NCBI RefSeq assembly: GCF_013337285.1
Contig: NZ_SUPW01000004.1
Span: 310,001 to 374,000 of the forward strand
Reading direction: 5' to 3'
Source: Agrobacterium tumefaciens
GTDB taxonomy: Bacteria; Pseudomonadota; Alphaproteobacteria; Rhizobiales; Rhizobiaceae
DNA length: 64,000 bases
Positions 53,069 through 61,690 of the stretch are shown here, piece after piece. The first letter of the stretch is position 1; each line of letters starts with the position of its first letter. The notes under the pieces were generated by a model. That model was not told where the DNA came from and did no database searches. It saw only the letters and a program-made list of their open reading frames with translations. The translations under genes were made by a program, and so were the position numbers.

Positions 53069-54268
53069 ATGGCCGAAGCCGGCGCGCCATTGTTTGATAC
53101 GTTTTCAAGAGCCCCCCTGCGCTTTGAGCGCGGTGAAGGCGTCTGGCTGTTCACGGAGAGTGGCGAACGATATCTGGATTTTGCAGCCGGTGTTGCGGTC
53201 AATTCGCTGGGCCACGCCCATCCGCACCTCGTGGAAGCAATCAAGACGCAGGCCGAGAAGGTCTGGCACGTCTCGAACCTTTATGAAGTACCGGGGCAGG
53301 AAAAGCTCGCCAAGCGGCTGACGGAGGCAACCTTCGCAGACAAGGTGTTCTTCACCAATTCCGGTGCTGAAGCGCTGGAATGCGCCATCAAGACGGCGCG
53401 CCGTTATCATTATTCAAAGGGTCATCCGGAAAAGTTCCGCATCGTCACCTTCGAAGGCGCCTTCCATGGCCGCACGCTGGCGACGATCGCTGCCGGCGGT
53501 CAGCAAAAATATCTCGAAGGTTTTGGCCCCAAGGTCGAAGGTTTCGATCAGGTTCCTTTCGCCGATATCGATGCCTTGAAGGCCGCCATCACGACTGAGA
53601 CGGCGGCGCTTTTGATCGAGCCTATTCAGGGCGAGGGCGGTATTCGCGCGCCGAGCAAGGAATTCCTGCAAATCCTGCGTGGATTGTGCGACGAGCACGG
53701 CCTGCTCCTGATTTTTGATGAAGTCCAGACAGGTGTCGGCCGCACAGGTAAGCTGTTTGCCTATGAGCAGACCGGCGTTGCGCCGGATATCATGGCGGTT
53801 GCCAAGGGTATCGGCGGCGGTTTCCCGCTAGGGGCCTGCCTTGCGACAGCGGACGCCGCCTCTGGCATGACGGCCGGTGTGCACGGCACCACCTATGGCG
53901 GCAATCCGCTGGCTATGGCGGTTGGCAATGCCGTGCTGGATGTCGTTCTGGCCGACGGTTTTCTGGAAAAGGTTCGTGATGTCGCGCTGGTCTTCCGTCA
54001 GGGGCTGGCGTCGCTCAAGGATCGTTATCCTGATGTGATCGAGGAAATCCGTGGCGAAGGCCTGTTGATGGGCATCAAGGCGAAGGTTCCTTCGGGCGAT
54101 TTGCTGCAGGCCATGCGCGCGGAGCACCTGCTCGGCGTGCCGGCAGGTGACAATGTCATCCGTCTTCTGCCGCCGCTCGTCACCACGGCGGAAGAGGCCC
54201 GCGAAGGGCTGGCGCGAGTGGAAGCGGCTGCCGCCTCCCTGACAGCGAAACAGGCGAAAATCGCCTGA
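53069..54268 (+). CDS. argD: Acetylornithine aminotransferase
   Basis: A 399-residue PLP-dependent aminotransferase for the fourth step of arginine synthesis (it may also act in lysine synthesis). Features: [20 protein letters not shown], the Asp of [20 protein letters not shown], and the PLP lysine in [17 protein letters not shown]. The ATG at 53069 fits the family start. It is followed by argF after 40 nt, so the two form an operon. Confidence 0.94.
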   Translation: MAEAGAPLFDTFSRAPLRFERGEGVWLFTESGERYLDFAAGVAVNSLGHAHPHLVEAIKTQAEKVWHVSNLYEVPGQEKLAKRLTEATFADKVFFTNSGAEALECAIKTARRYHYSKGHPEKFRIVTFEGAFHGRTLATIAAGGQQKYLEGFGPKVEGFDQVPFADIDALKAAITTETAALLIEPIQGEGGIRAPSKEFLQILRGLCDEHGLLLIFDEVQTGVGRTGKLFAYEQTGVAPDIMAVAKGIGGGFPLGACLATADAASGMTAGVHGTTYGGNPLAMAVGNAVLDVVLADGFLEKVRDVALVFRQGLASLKDRYPDVIEEIRGEGLLMGIKAKVPSGDLLQAMRAEHLLGVPAGDNVIRLLPPLVTTAEEAREGLARVEAAAASLTAKQAKIA

Positions 54269-54308
54269 AACCAATCAAGGGCGGGCCTCTTTCCGGAGGC
54301 TCGCGAGC

Positions 54309-55241
54309 ATGGGACTGTTTGAAATGGCTTCACCAAAACATTTTCTAGACCTTTCGGCCGTCGGGTCGGAGGATTTGCGGGCGATTCTTGATGATGCGCA
54401 CACGCGCAAGATTGCCACCAAGGCCGGCACGGCTGAAAAGCCGCTTGCCGGCAAGATGCTGGCGATGATCTTTGAAAAGCCGTCCACCCGCACCCGCGTC
54501 TCCTTTGATGTCGGCATGCGCCAGCTCGGCGGCGAAACACTCTTCCTGTCGGGCACGGAAATGCAGCTCGGCCGCGCCGAAACGATCGGCGATACGGCCA
54601 AGGTACTGTCGCGTTATGTCGACGCCATCATGATCCGCACCACGGATCATTCGCGCCTGCTTGAGCTTGCCGAACACGCGACCGTGCCTGTTATCAACGG
54701 CCTGACGGATGACACCCATCCCTGCCAGATCATGGCGGACATATTGACGTTCGAGGAACATCGCGGCCCGGTCAAAGGCAAGACAATTGCCTGGACCGGT
54801 GACGGCAATAACGTGCTGCATTCTTTCGTTGAAGGCTCGGCCCGCTTCGGTTACCGCATGAATATGGCGGTACCCATGGGGTCTGAGCCGCACGACAAGT
54901 TCCTGAACTGGGCGCGCAACAATGGCGGCGAGATCGCGCTTTATCATGATGCCGACAAGGCGGTTGCCGGGGCTGATTGTATCGTCACCGACACCTGGGT
55001 GTCCATGAATCAGGAACACAAGGCGCGCGGCCACAACATCTTCCAGCCGTATCAGGTGAATGAAGCGCTGATGGCCAAGGCTGATAAGGATGCGCTGTTC
55101 ATGCACTGCCTGCCGGCGCATCGTGGCGAGGAAGTGACGGATGGCGTCATCGACGGGCCGCAATCGGTGGTCTTCGATGAGGCGGAAAACCGGCTCCATG
55201 CACAGAAGTCCGTTATCGCCTGGTGCATGGGCGTCATCTGA
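54309..55241 (+). CDS. argF: Ornithine carbamoyltransferase
   Basis: A 310-residue enzyme joining carbamoyl phosphate and ornithine to citrulline. Carbamoyl-phosphate site [13 protein letters not shown], ornithine-loop [13 protein letters not shown], and [20 protein letters not shown]. The ATG at 54309 has GGAGG at 54295-54299; the alternative ATG at 54324 has no ribosome-binding site but begins closer to many family members. Confidence 0.95.
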   Translation: MGLFEMASPKHFLDLSAVGSEDLRAILDDAHTRKIATKAGTAEKPLAGKMLAMIFEKPSTRTRVSFDVGMRQLGGETLFLSGTEMQLGRAETIGDTAKVLSRYVDAIMIRTTDHSRLLELAEHATVPVINGLTDDTHPCQIMADILTFEEHRGPVKGKTIAWTGDGNNVLHSFVEGSARFGYRMNMAVPMGSEPHDKFLNWARNNGGEIALYHDADKAVAGADCIVTDTWVSMNQEHKARGHNIFQPYQVNEALMAKADKDALFMHCLPAHRGEEVTDGVIDGPQSVVFDEAENRLHAQKSVIAWCMGVI

Positions 55242-55485
55242 CGACCAGCGCCGGTTTCGACCGACGCTTGGCCGGGTGCTTGAACTTGGCCGCATACATT
55301 ACCATTTGTGGGACTTCGAAGAGGCTCGTCGGTTTTTTGCTGGCGGGCCATCATCAAGATTTGCACGATTTCCCCCGGAGGCGGTTTCGCTTCCCGGATC
55401 TCTGTGCGACAAGCGAAAAAAGCACATTCAAAAAGCCGGACTTTTGGACGGTAGCGGCGCAACGGCTGCGCCAGGGAGTTATGAT

Positions 55486-56475
55486 ATGGCAGATGTAACG
55501 GTTGAACTGGACGATCTCGTTCTTGCTGGCGACGACAAGGTCGTACCCTTTCAGGTCGAAGGTCTTGATGTGCGCGGCCGCGCCGTGCAGGTCGGGCCGC
55601 TGCTGAACGCCATCCTCGAACGGCACGACTATCCCACGGTGGTCGCCCGCCTGCTGGCGGAAGCGACGGTTCTGACGGCGCTGATCGGCACATCCCTGAA
55701 GTTTTCCGGCAAGCTGACCGTTCAGACCAAGGGAGACGGCCCGGTTGATCTTCTGGTGGCGGATTTTACCGCGCCCGAGAGCATGCGCGCCTATGCCCGT
55801 TTTGACGAAGAGCGACTGGCCGAGGCAATCGCTGCCGACGCCACCTCGCCCGAACAATTGCTGGGCACCGGCATTCTGGCATTCACGATCGATCAGGGTA
55901 TGGGTATGCAGCCCTATCAGGGTATCGTGCCGCTGGATGGCTCGTCGCTGGAAGAAATCGCCGGGGTTTATTTCCGCCAGTCGGAACAGCTTCCCACCCG
56001 CGTGCGCCTCGGCGTTGCCGAGTTCTTCGACCGTGACGGTGAAGGCAAGCCGCGCCATGGCTGGCGTGCCGGCGGCGTGATTGCCCAGTTCCTGCCCCAG
56101 GCGCCGGAGCGTCTGCGCATGCGTGACCTTCACGGAGGCGACGGCGACGAGGGCAATTACGACGTGGCGGAGGACGATGCCTGGACTGAGGCGGTGTCGC
56201 TGCTGAACACGGTGGATACCGACGAGTTGACCGATCCGCAGGTGCCGGTGGAGCGTCTGCTCTACAGGCTTTTCCATGAGAGTGGCGTGCGCATCTATGA
56301 TCCGCAGGTCATTTTCGATCGTTGCAGCTGTTCGCGGGACAAGATCAAGGGCGTTCTGTCCGGCTTCACCGCTGAAGAGATCAAGGCGAGTGAGGAAGAC
56401 GGCGCAATCGCGGTGACCTGCGAGTTCTGCTCCACCACCTATCGCTACGATGTCAGCGAGTTTGAAAACGTCTGA
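55486..56475 (+). CDS. hslO: Redox-regulated chaperone Hsp33
   Basis: 329 residues. Hsp33 is a holdase switched on by oxidation. The zinc-binding C-terminal switch is visible: CSCSRDKIKG and CEFCSTTY (CxC...CxxC). Other family features are MADVTVELDDLVLAGDDKVV, LLAEATVLTALIGTSLKFSG and the substrate-binding core GTGILAFTIDQG. GGGAG lies before the ATG at 55486. The 244 bases between argF and this gene show no gene and probably carry its promoter. Ends at a shared terminator with apaG. Confidence 0.94.
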   Translation: MADVTVELDDLVLAGDDKVVPFQVEGLDVRGRAVQVGPLLNAILERHDYPTVVARLLAEATVLTALIGTSLKFSGKLTVQTKGDGPVDLLVADFTAPESMRAYARFDEERLAEAIAADATSPEQLLGTGILAFTIDQGMGMQPYQGIVPLDGSSLEEIAGVYFRQSEQLPTRVRLGVAEFFDRDGEGKPRHGWRAGGVIAQFLPQAPERLRMRDLHGGDGDEGNYDVAEDDAWTEAVSLLNTVDTDELTDPQVPVERLLYRLFHESGVRIYDPQVIFDRCSCSRDKIKGVLSGFTAEEIKASEEDGAIAVTCEFCSTTYRYDVSEFENV

Positions 56476-56481
56476 ATTAAA

Positions 56482-56508
56482 AAGCCGCGCCTTTAAAAGG
56501 TGCGGCTT
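56482..56508. terminator. Bidirectional hairpin between hslO and apaG
   Basis: AAGCCGC / GCGGCTT with CCTTT / AAAGG continuing the stem (one mismatch), followed by TCT; lies between the convergent stops. Confidence 0.7.
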
Positions 56509-56526
56509 CTCAACTGCTCGGGAGTC

Positions 56527-56919
56527 TCAGTTCAACACCCGCAAAAGCCCGGGCGAATCCAGCGAAAAGGCGGGTATGGTGACATTGAACACCTCGCCCT
56601 TTTCCGTTTCCATTTCATAATGGCCGAACATCAGGCCTGAAGGCGTATCCAGCGGACAGCCGGAGGAGTACTCATAGCTGTCGCCGGGGTTCAGGTGCGG
56701 CTGCTCGCCGACGACGCCCGGTCCGTATACTTCATCCACCTGGCCGTTTTGATCGGTGATATGCCAATAGCGATTGACGAGTGTCACCGTCATGTCGGAG
56801 TTGTTCGAGATCACGACTTTATAGCCCCAGACGTAACGATCGTCATCCGGGTCGGATTGTTCTTCGAGATAATACGGATCGACCGTTACCTCGATATCCC
56901 TTGTCAGAGCACGATACAT
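56527..56919 (-). CDS. apaG: ApaG domain protein (Co2+/Mg2+ efflux-type)
   Basis: A 130-residue beta-sandwich ApaG protein. Sequence [56 protein letters not shown] and GLMFGHYEM match the family closely. ApaG is linked to cobalt resistance and magnesium in Salmonella, but its biochemical role is not settled. GAGGTG sits 7 nt before the ATG at 56919; a GTG three codons earlier is less likely. Confidence 0.93.
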   Translation of the reverse strand: MYRALTRDIEVTVDPYYLEEQSDPDDDRYVWGYKVVISNNSDMTVTLVNRYWHITDQNGQVDEVYGPGVVGEQPHLNPGDSYEYSSGCPLDTPSGLMFGHYEMETEKGEVFNVTIPAFSLDSPGLLRVLN

Positions 56920-57157
56920 ACGCGCCACACCTCGATATTATGCCTGTTGCCATTATCCTACACTATAGGCTCTGGCGATCGTCAAGAAAATGAATGGCTT
57001 GACGGGCAGGCGCCACCTGTTGTTGCGCCGTTTTCCACCGTTAGGGATAACGGTAAAGGTAAATATTGGTTGCCCGCCACAGGATTTTGCCCCTTGCGGT
57101 GCCGGCTGCACCATGGCCCGACGCAGGGTAGGGCCATGGCGCTTATGGATTGAATTT

Positions 57158-58342
57158 TCAGGCGGAAACGGCTGCCAGCCCCTTCGCCAGATCTTCCAGC
57201 AGGTCGTTCGTATCTTCGATACCGCAGGAAAGACGCAAGGTTCCACCGGAAATGCCCAGTTCGGCGCGCGCCTCATCGGAAAGGTTCTTGTGCGTCGTGG
57301 TGCCGGGGTGGGTGATCAGGCTCTTGGCATCGCCCAGATTGTTGGAAATCTTGACGATCTCCAGCGCGTTCTGCAGCGCAAAAGCCGCATCCTTGCCACC
57401 CTTCAGTTCGAAAGCGACCAGTGTCGAGCCGCCGGACATCTGCCGCGCAATAATATCGGCCTGCGGGTGATCGGCGCGGCCGGGATAGATGACCTTGGCG
57501 ACCTTGCCGCTATCGGCGAGGAAATCGGCGATCTTTGCGGCATTTTCCGTCTGCTGTTTGACGCGCAGTGGCAGGGTCTCGATGCCCTTCAGCAGCGTCC
57601 ACGCGTTGAACGGCGACATGGCCGGGCCGGTGTGGCGGAAATAGTCCTGCAACTCTTCCTCGATCCACTTCTTGTCGGAAAGGATCACGCCGCCGAGGCA
57701 ACGGCCCTGACCATCAATATGTTTGGTCGCCGAATAAACCACGATATGGGCGCCGAGTTCGAGCGGCTTCTGGAAGAGCGGAGTCGCAAACACATTATCG
57801 ACCACGACTTTGGCGCCAATCTGGTTGGCAAGCTTTGCCACGCCGGCAATATCCACCACTTCGAGTGTCGGATTGGTCGGGCTTTCAAGGAAGAACAACT
57901 TGGTGTTCGGCTGGATCGCCTTTTCCCAATTGCCGAGATCGCGGCCGTCGATCAGCGTGCATTCGATGCCGTATTTCGGAGCAAGCGTCTCAACCACCCA
58001 GCGGCAGGAGCCGAAAAGGGCGCGTGCGGCAACGATATGGTCGCCGGCGCGCAGCTGGCACATGATGGCGGCGGTGACGGCGGCCATGCCGGAGGCAAGC
58101 GCGCGCGCATCTTCCGCACCTTCCAGCAGGCACATGCGCTTTTCGAACATGTCATTGGTCGGGCTTGCATAACGGGCGTAGATGAAGCCGTCCGTTTCAC
58201 CCTTGAAGCGCGCTTCGGCGGCTTCGGAGTTTTCGTAGACGAAACCCTGGGTCAGATAGATTGCTTCCGACGTTTCACCATAGGGGGAGCGTAGCGTACC
58301 GCCGTGAACGAGCTGGGTTGCCGGGCGCCATTTATTGCTCAT
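57158..58342 (-). CDS. metZ: O-succinylhomoserine sulfhydrylase
   Basis: A 394-residue PLP-dependent Cys/Met metabolism enzyme that makes homocysteine from O-succinylhomoserine and sulfide. Features: IYARYASPTNDMFEKRMCLL, ASGMAAVTAAIM, VVVDNVFATPLFQKPLELGA and the PLP lysine in VVYSATKHIDGQGRCLGGV, ending in LRLSCGIEDTNDLLEDL. The ATG at 58342 follows AAGGTGATCAC; a longer frame from 58414 would run through the riboswitch. Repressed by SAM through the leader at 58355-58457. Confidence 0.93.
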   Translation of the reverse strand: MSNKWRPATQLVHGGTLRSPYGETSEAIYLTQGFVYENSEAAEARFKGETDGFIYARYASPTNDMFEKRMCLLEGAEDARALASGMAAVTAAIMCQLRAGDHIVAARALFGSCRWVVETLAPKYGIECTLIDGRDLGNWEKAIQPNTKLFFLESPTNPTLEVVDIAGVAKLANQIGAKVVVDNVFATPLFQKPLELGAHIVVYSATKHIDGQGRCLGGVILSDKKWIEEELQDYFRHTGPAMSPFNAWTLLKGIETLPLRVKQQTENAAKIADFLADSGKVAKVIYPGRADHPQADIIARQMSGGSTLVAFELKGGKDAAFALQNALEIVKISNNLGDAKSLITHPGTTTHKNLSDEARAELGISGGTLRLSCGIEDTNDLLEDLAKGLAAVSA

Positions 58343-58354
58343 GTGATCACCTTC

Positions 58355-58404
58355 AAAACAAAAAAACCGGCCGCAAAAGCAGACCGGTTCCAAGCACCCG
58401 GTCT
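58355..58404 (-). promoter_or_regulatory. Metz leader: alternative hairpins forming an attenuator
   Basis: AGACCGG (58381-58387) can pair with CCGGTCT (58398-58404), while AACCGG (58365-58370) can pair with CCGGTT (58384-58389). The pairings share bases and exclude each other. The second ends in a run of seven T on the minus strand, so it is a terminator and the first the antiterminator or an extra stem. Confidence 0.6.
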
Positions 58405-58457
58405 TTTTAGCCACTTATTTAACGTGGCTGCAAGCCGACCGGCCAAATCACCACGGG
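58405..58457 (-). promoter_or_regulatory. SAM-II riboswitch upstream of metZ
   Basis: On the minus strand the leader reads GTGGTGATTTGGCCGG, then TCGGCTTGCAGCCACG, TTAAATAAGTGGCTAAA, which matches the SAM-II (metA) consensus (GTGATTTG...GCTTGCAGCCACGTTAAA...GCTAAA). It folds as an H-type pseudoknot that binds S-adenosylmethionine. It lies immediately before metZ, a known SAM-II setting in Agrobacterium and relatives. Confidence 0.92.
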
Positions 58458-58531
58458 ATAAGATTGCCATACTGCCGTTACCCGCTTGCGTCAATGCCTT
58501 CCTTTTGGTTTTGTCGCGGTCAAAAGGAATG

Positions 58532-59635
58532 ATGACCATGACGAGAACCACGGGCATTTTGGCGGATGGCGCTATCCGGGCGCTGTTTGCGGGCGGCAAG
58601 CTGAAAAGCGAGGCCGAGCTCGATATTGACCAGGTGCAGCCCGCCAGCCTCGATCTGCGGTTGGGTTCAAAAGCCTATCGCGTGCGCGCCAGCTTCATGC
58701 CCGGCCCTGGAACCCGCGTCATCGACAAGCTCAACCGCTTCAGCCTGCACGAGATCGACCTCAGCAACGGCGCAGTGCTGGAAACCGGTTGCGTTTATAT
58801 CGTTCCGCTGATGGAAAGCCTGGAACTGCCGGCGGAGATGTCGGCTTCGGCCAATCCCAAAAGCTCGACCGGTCGTCTCGATATTTTCACCCGCGTGATG
58901 ACCGACAACGCGCAGGAATTCGACAAGATACCGGCGGGATATGCCGGCCCGCTTTATCTGGAAATCAGCCCGCGCACCTTCCCCGTGGTGGTGCGCCGCG
59001 GCTCGCGCCTGTCGCAGATCCGCTTCCGCATCGGCCATTCGCTGCTCAACGAAAATGAGCTTCTGAAGCTGCACGAGACGGAAACGCTGGTTGCCAGCGA
59101 AACGCCCAACGTCACCGGTGGCGGCATCGCCCTTTCCATCGATCTCAAGGGTTTTGGCGACAATGGGCTGATCGGCTATCGCGGCAAGCATCACACGGCG
59201 GTGGTGGATGTCGACAAAAAGGCCCAGCACGACGTGCTCGATTTCTGGGAGCCGCTTTATGCGCGCGGCCGCGCCGAACTGATCCTCGATCCGGATGAGT
59301 TCTACATTCTCGTTTCGCGCGAAGCCGTGCACGTTCCTCCGCTCTACGCGGCTGAAATGACCCCCTTCGACCCCTTGGTGGGCGAGTTCCGCGTGCACTA
59401 CGCCGGCTTCTTCGATCCCGGCTTCGGCCACGCGCAGGCCGGCGGCACCGGCAGCCGCGCCGTGCTGGAGGTGCGCAGCCACGAGGTGCCCTTCATCCTC
59501 GAACACGGCCAGATCGTCGGCCGTCTGGTTTACGAGCACATGCTGCACAAACCAGAGGGCCTCTACGGCAGCGGCCTCGGCTCCAACTATCAGGCGCAGG
59601 GCCTGAAACTTTCCAAGCATTTCCGCGCGGAATAA
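58532..59635 (+). CDS. dcd: 2'-deoxycytidine 5'-triphosphate deaminase, double-length alphaproteobacterial form
   Basis: About 367 residues, roughly twice the single-domain Dcd. Both halves carry Dcd/dUTPase-type beta motifs: ASLDLRLGSKAYRVRASFMP, NPKSSTGRLDIFTRVMTDN in the first; GSRAVLEVRSHEVPFILEHG and IVGRLVYEHML in the second. It deaminates dCTP to dUTP for dTMP synthesis. Several ATGs cluster (58529, 58532, 58538) after AAAAGG; the middle one is chosen. It is divergent from metZ, and tRNA-Gly follows. Confidence 0.88.
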   Translation: MTMTRTTGILADGAIRALFAGGKLKSEAELDIDQVQPASLDLRLGSKAYRVRASFMPGPGTRVIDKLNRFSLHEIDLSNGAVLETGCVYIVPLMESLELPAEMSASANPKSSTGRLDIFTRVMTDNAQEFDKIPAGYAGPLYLEISPRTFPVVVRRGSRLSQIRFRIGHSLLNENELLKLHETETLVASETPNVTGGGIALSIDLKGFGDNGLIGYRGKHHTAVVDVDKKAQHDVLDFWEPLYARGRAELILDPDEFYILVSREAVHVPPLYAAEMTPFDPLVGEFRVHYAGFFDPGFGHAQAGGTGSRAVLEVRSHEVPFILEHGQIVGRLVYEHMLHKPEGLYGSGLGSNYQAQGLKLSKHFRAE

Positions 59636-59692
59636 TGAGCCTGCCGGGTGCTTGACACCCGATGCGAACTGTCCGATGTCTTATTTCACGGT

Positions 59693-59766
59693 GCGGGTGT
59701 AGCTCAATGGTAGAGCAGCAGCTTCCCAAGCTGAATACGAGGGTTCGATTCCCTTCACCCGCTCCA
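59693..59766 (+). tRNA. tRNA-Gly (anticodon CCC)
   Basis: 74 nt with encoded CCA: GCGGGTG / CACCCGC acceptor, D arm AGCTCAATGGTAGAGC, anticodon loop CTTCCCAAG, T arm GAGGGTTCGATTCCCTT. It reads GGG codons. An integrase-type gene remnant begins 163 nt downstream, so its 3' end is the probable attachment site of the island. Confidence 0.96.
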
Positions 59767-59929
59767 GCGACCTTTCCAACAAGATCAACGACGTCCAACA
59801 AGCGCTGATTTTTCAGCGCTTTTGCCTCGTGTGCGCGTAAGATCGTGCAACGGTATGCAGTGACATCCAGCAATTTTGTCGGTAAAAATCACGGTATTCG
59901 TCATCGTGGTGGGAAGCCGATACCGTAAA

Positions 59930-61095
59930 ATGGCACTGACAGACATTCAGGTTTAAGAATGCCAAAGCCGACAGCAAGCCGTGCAAGCTGTCTGATGAGA
60001 AGGGGCTTTACCTCTACATTTCGGTTGCTGGGGGAAAGTCTTGGCGCTTCGATTACGATTTTTTCGGAAAGCGAAAAACTCTTACGATTGGGGCGTACCC
60101 AACGGTTGGGCTGGCGGATGCCCGTCGATTGCGCGACGAGGCCAAGAAGAAGCTGGCTGAAGGTTTGGACCGGTGTCATTGCGGATGAATTCATTGAGAA
60201 GCTGAAACGCGACAAGCGTGCAGAGCCGACCATCACGAAGAATAAATGGATGTTGAAGGATCTCGCAGCAAAGCTTGGACCTTATCCGGTCACCCAGATT
60301 ACCGCGCGTGATGTTCTTGCGGTGTTGACCACCATCGAAAAGAGCGGGCGAGTGGAAAGTGCATTGGCAACGCGCGCTGCCATTGGTCGTGTGTTCCGAT
60401 ATGCCATCGCAACGTCAAGGGCCGAGAACGACCCGACGTCGGCGCTACGGGGGGCTCTCCAACGCCACGTGCCGGTCAACCATGCCGCATTAACGACGAA
60501 GGCTGAGATGGGCGGCCTGATGCGTGCGATTTACGGTTACGAGGGCTGGCCTTCTTTGGTTGCCGCATTGAAAATCCAAGCCTTGTGTTTTGCCCATCCC
60601 GGTGAGACGCGCTCGATGGAGTGGACGGAGTTAGATTTTGATAAGTTAGTTTGGACCATACCCGCACAGAAAACCAAAATGCGCAGAGAGCATCATGTGC
60701 CGCTTTCAACACAAGCAGTGGAAGTTCTCACGGAGATGAAGGAGCTGTTTGACGATAAGCCCTATGTCTTCCCTTCAATGATGTCCGGCAAGAAGGTTCT
60801 ATCCGAGAACTCCATGAATTCAGCTCTGCGGCGCATGGGGGTGACTGAGGCCCAGCATACCGCGCACGGCTTTCGTTCTTCCGCCAGCAGCATATTGAAC
60901 GAGTCTGGAGAGTTCAGCATCGATGCTATCGAAGCTCAGCTTGCGCATCTCGATACGCGGGCCGTTAGACGTATCTACAATCGGGCCACATATTGGGACG
61001 AGCGAGTGAAGATGATGCAGTGGTGGGCCGACGTTCTCGATAAGGCGCGAGCGGACACTAAAAGCTCTGACCAATTGGCAAGTTTGCATCGTTGA
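59930..61095 (+). pseudogene. Broken P4-type tyrosine integrase beside tRNA-Gly
   Basis: The N-terminal DUF4102-like arm can be read from the ATG at 59930 (MALTDIQV), but a stop at 59954 interrupts it. Dropping one T restores KNAKAD, KLSDEKGLYLYISVAGGKSW and LTIGAYPTVGLADARRLRDE up to a TGA near 60184. The remainder is in another frame: VIADEFIEKLKRDKRAEPTI through the catalytic domain (QTKMRREHHVPL, HTAHGFRSSASS with the RxxR/H box, YNRATYWDER with the likely Tyr). About 20-30 residues are missing at the second junction, so at least two lesions exist. The frame that starts at 59959 is not a true start. Confidence 0.85.
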
Positions 61096-61204
61096 ATGTT
61101 TGAGAGGCCTTGCTGAGGGTTCAAGGCGAGAAAGTGAAAGCTACACCGACATTGATATGTCTCCGGTCGTAGTTGTAATTTCATCTGGCAGTCGAAAAAG
61201 TAAA

Positions 61205-61690
61205 TTATATGTAGTCTTTTTCAACTCGATAGTTTTTCTCAATCATCTCGATGAGTAGTGGAGCGCTAGGAAGAGAAGGTCCTTCTGGATATTTCTTTTC
61301 CTCGTTCGTGAGAGGGCGTTTTACCCGCCATTCTTTTTCTCCATCCCAGAAAAACCAAAGAGTATCGTCCCCTTTGAGATTATTGGTTCCACGAAAAATC
61401 GGGAAATTCTCTAATTTTTCTGAAACCGGAACATTTGCGACTAGCGTAAATAGCCCTTGTCGAACTGCATCTTGTATAAGAAATGTTGTGATAAATTGCG
61501 GATCTTGGCAGACCAAAGAAGAAAAATCCTCCGGCTCTTTTGCAAAGAACTGTCTAAAGACAGCGACAACAAATTTCCATTTCGGATGGGTGTGGGTAAC
61601 CTGCCCATAACAAATCCCTTCTGAAGTCAGAATTTGGAAGACATCGCCGATTTTCACTGTTTTACGTTGCAACATATCTATTTCGTCCAT
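61205..61690 (-). CDS. Probable immunity protein for the CDI toxin (Imm26-like)
   Basis: A 161-residue soluble protein, clearly AT-richer than neighbours, starting MDEIDMLQRKTVKIGDVFQI. IGDVFQILTSEGICYGQVTH resembles the N-terminal strand pattern of Imm26-family immunity proteins. Its start overlaps the stop of the toxin gene by 13 nt, the classic cdiA-cdiI arrangement. It should bind and block the GIY-YIG toxin domain. Family assignment is by eye; a different Imm family is possible. Confidence 0.7.
   Translation of the reverse strand: MDEIDMLQRKTVKIGDVFQILTSEGICYGQVTHTHPKWKFVVAVFRQFFAKEPEDFSSLVCQDPQFITTFLIQDAVRQGLFTLVANVPVSEKLENFPIFRGTNNLKGDDTLWFFWDGEKEWRVKRPLTNEEKKYPEGPSLPSAPLLIEMIEKNYRVEKDYI

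Noticed and set aside
55141..55485. N-terminal extension of Hsp33
   Set aside because: Overlaps argF in another frame; the ATG at 55486 with GGGAG gives the standard N-terminus.
58342..58414. Extended metZ N-terminus
   Set aside because: The extra residues lie in the SAM-II leader and terminator stem.
59959..60200. Apparent N-terminus of the integrase from 59959
   Set aside because: Residues before about 60170 are an out-of-frame reading of the real DUF4102-like arm, so the frame is not a genuine start.
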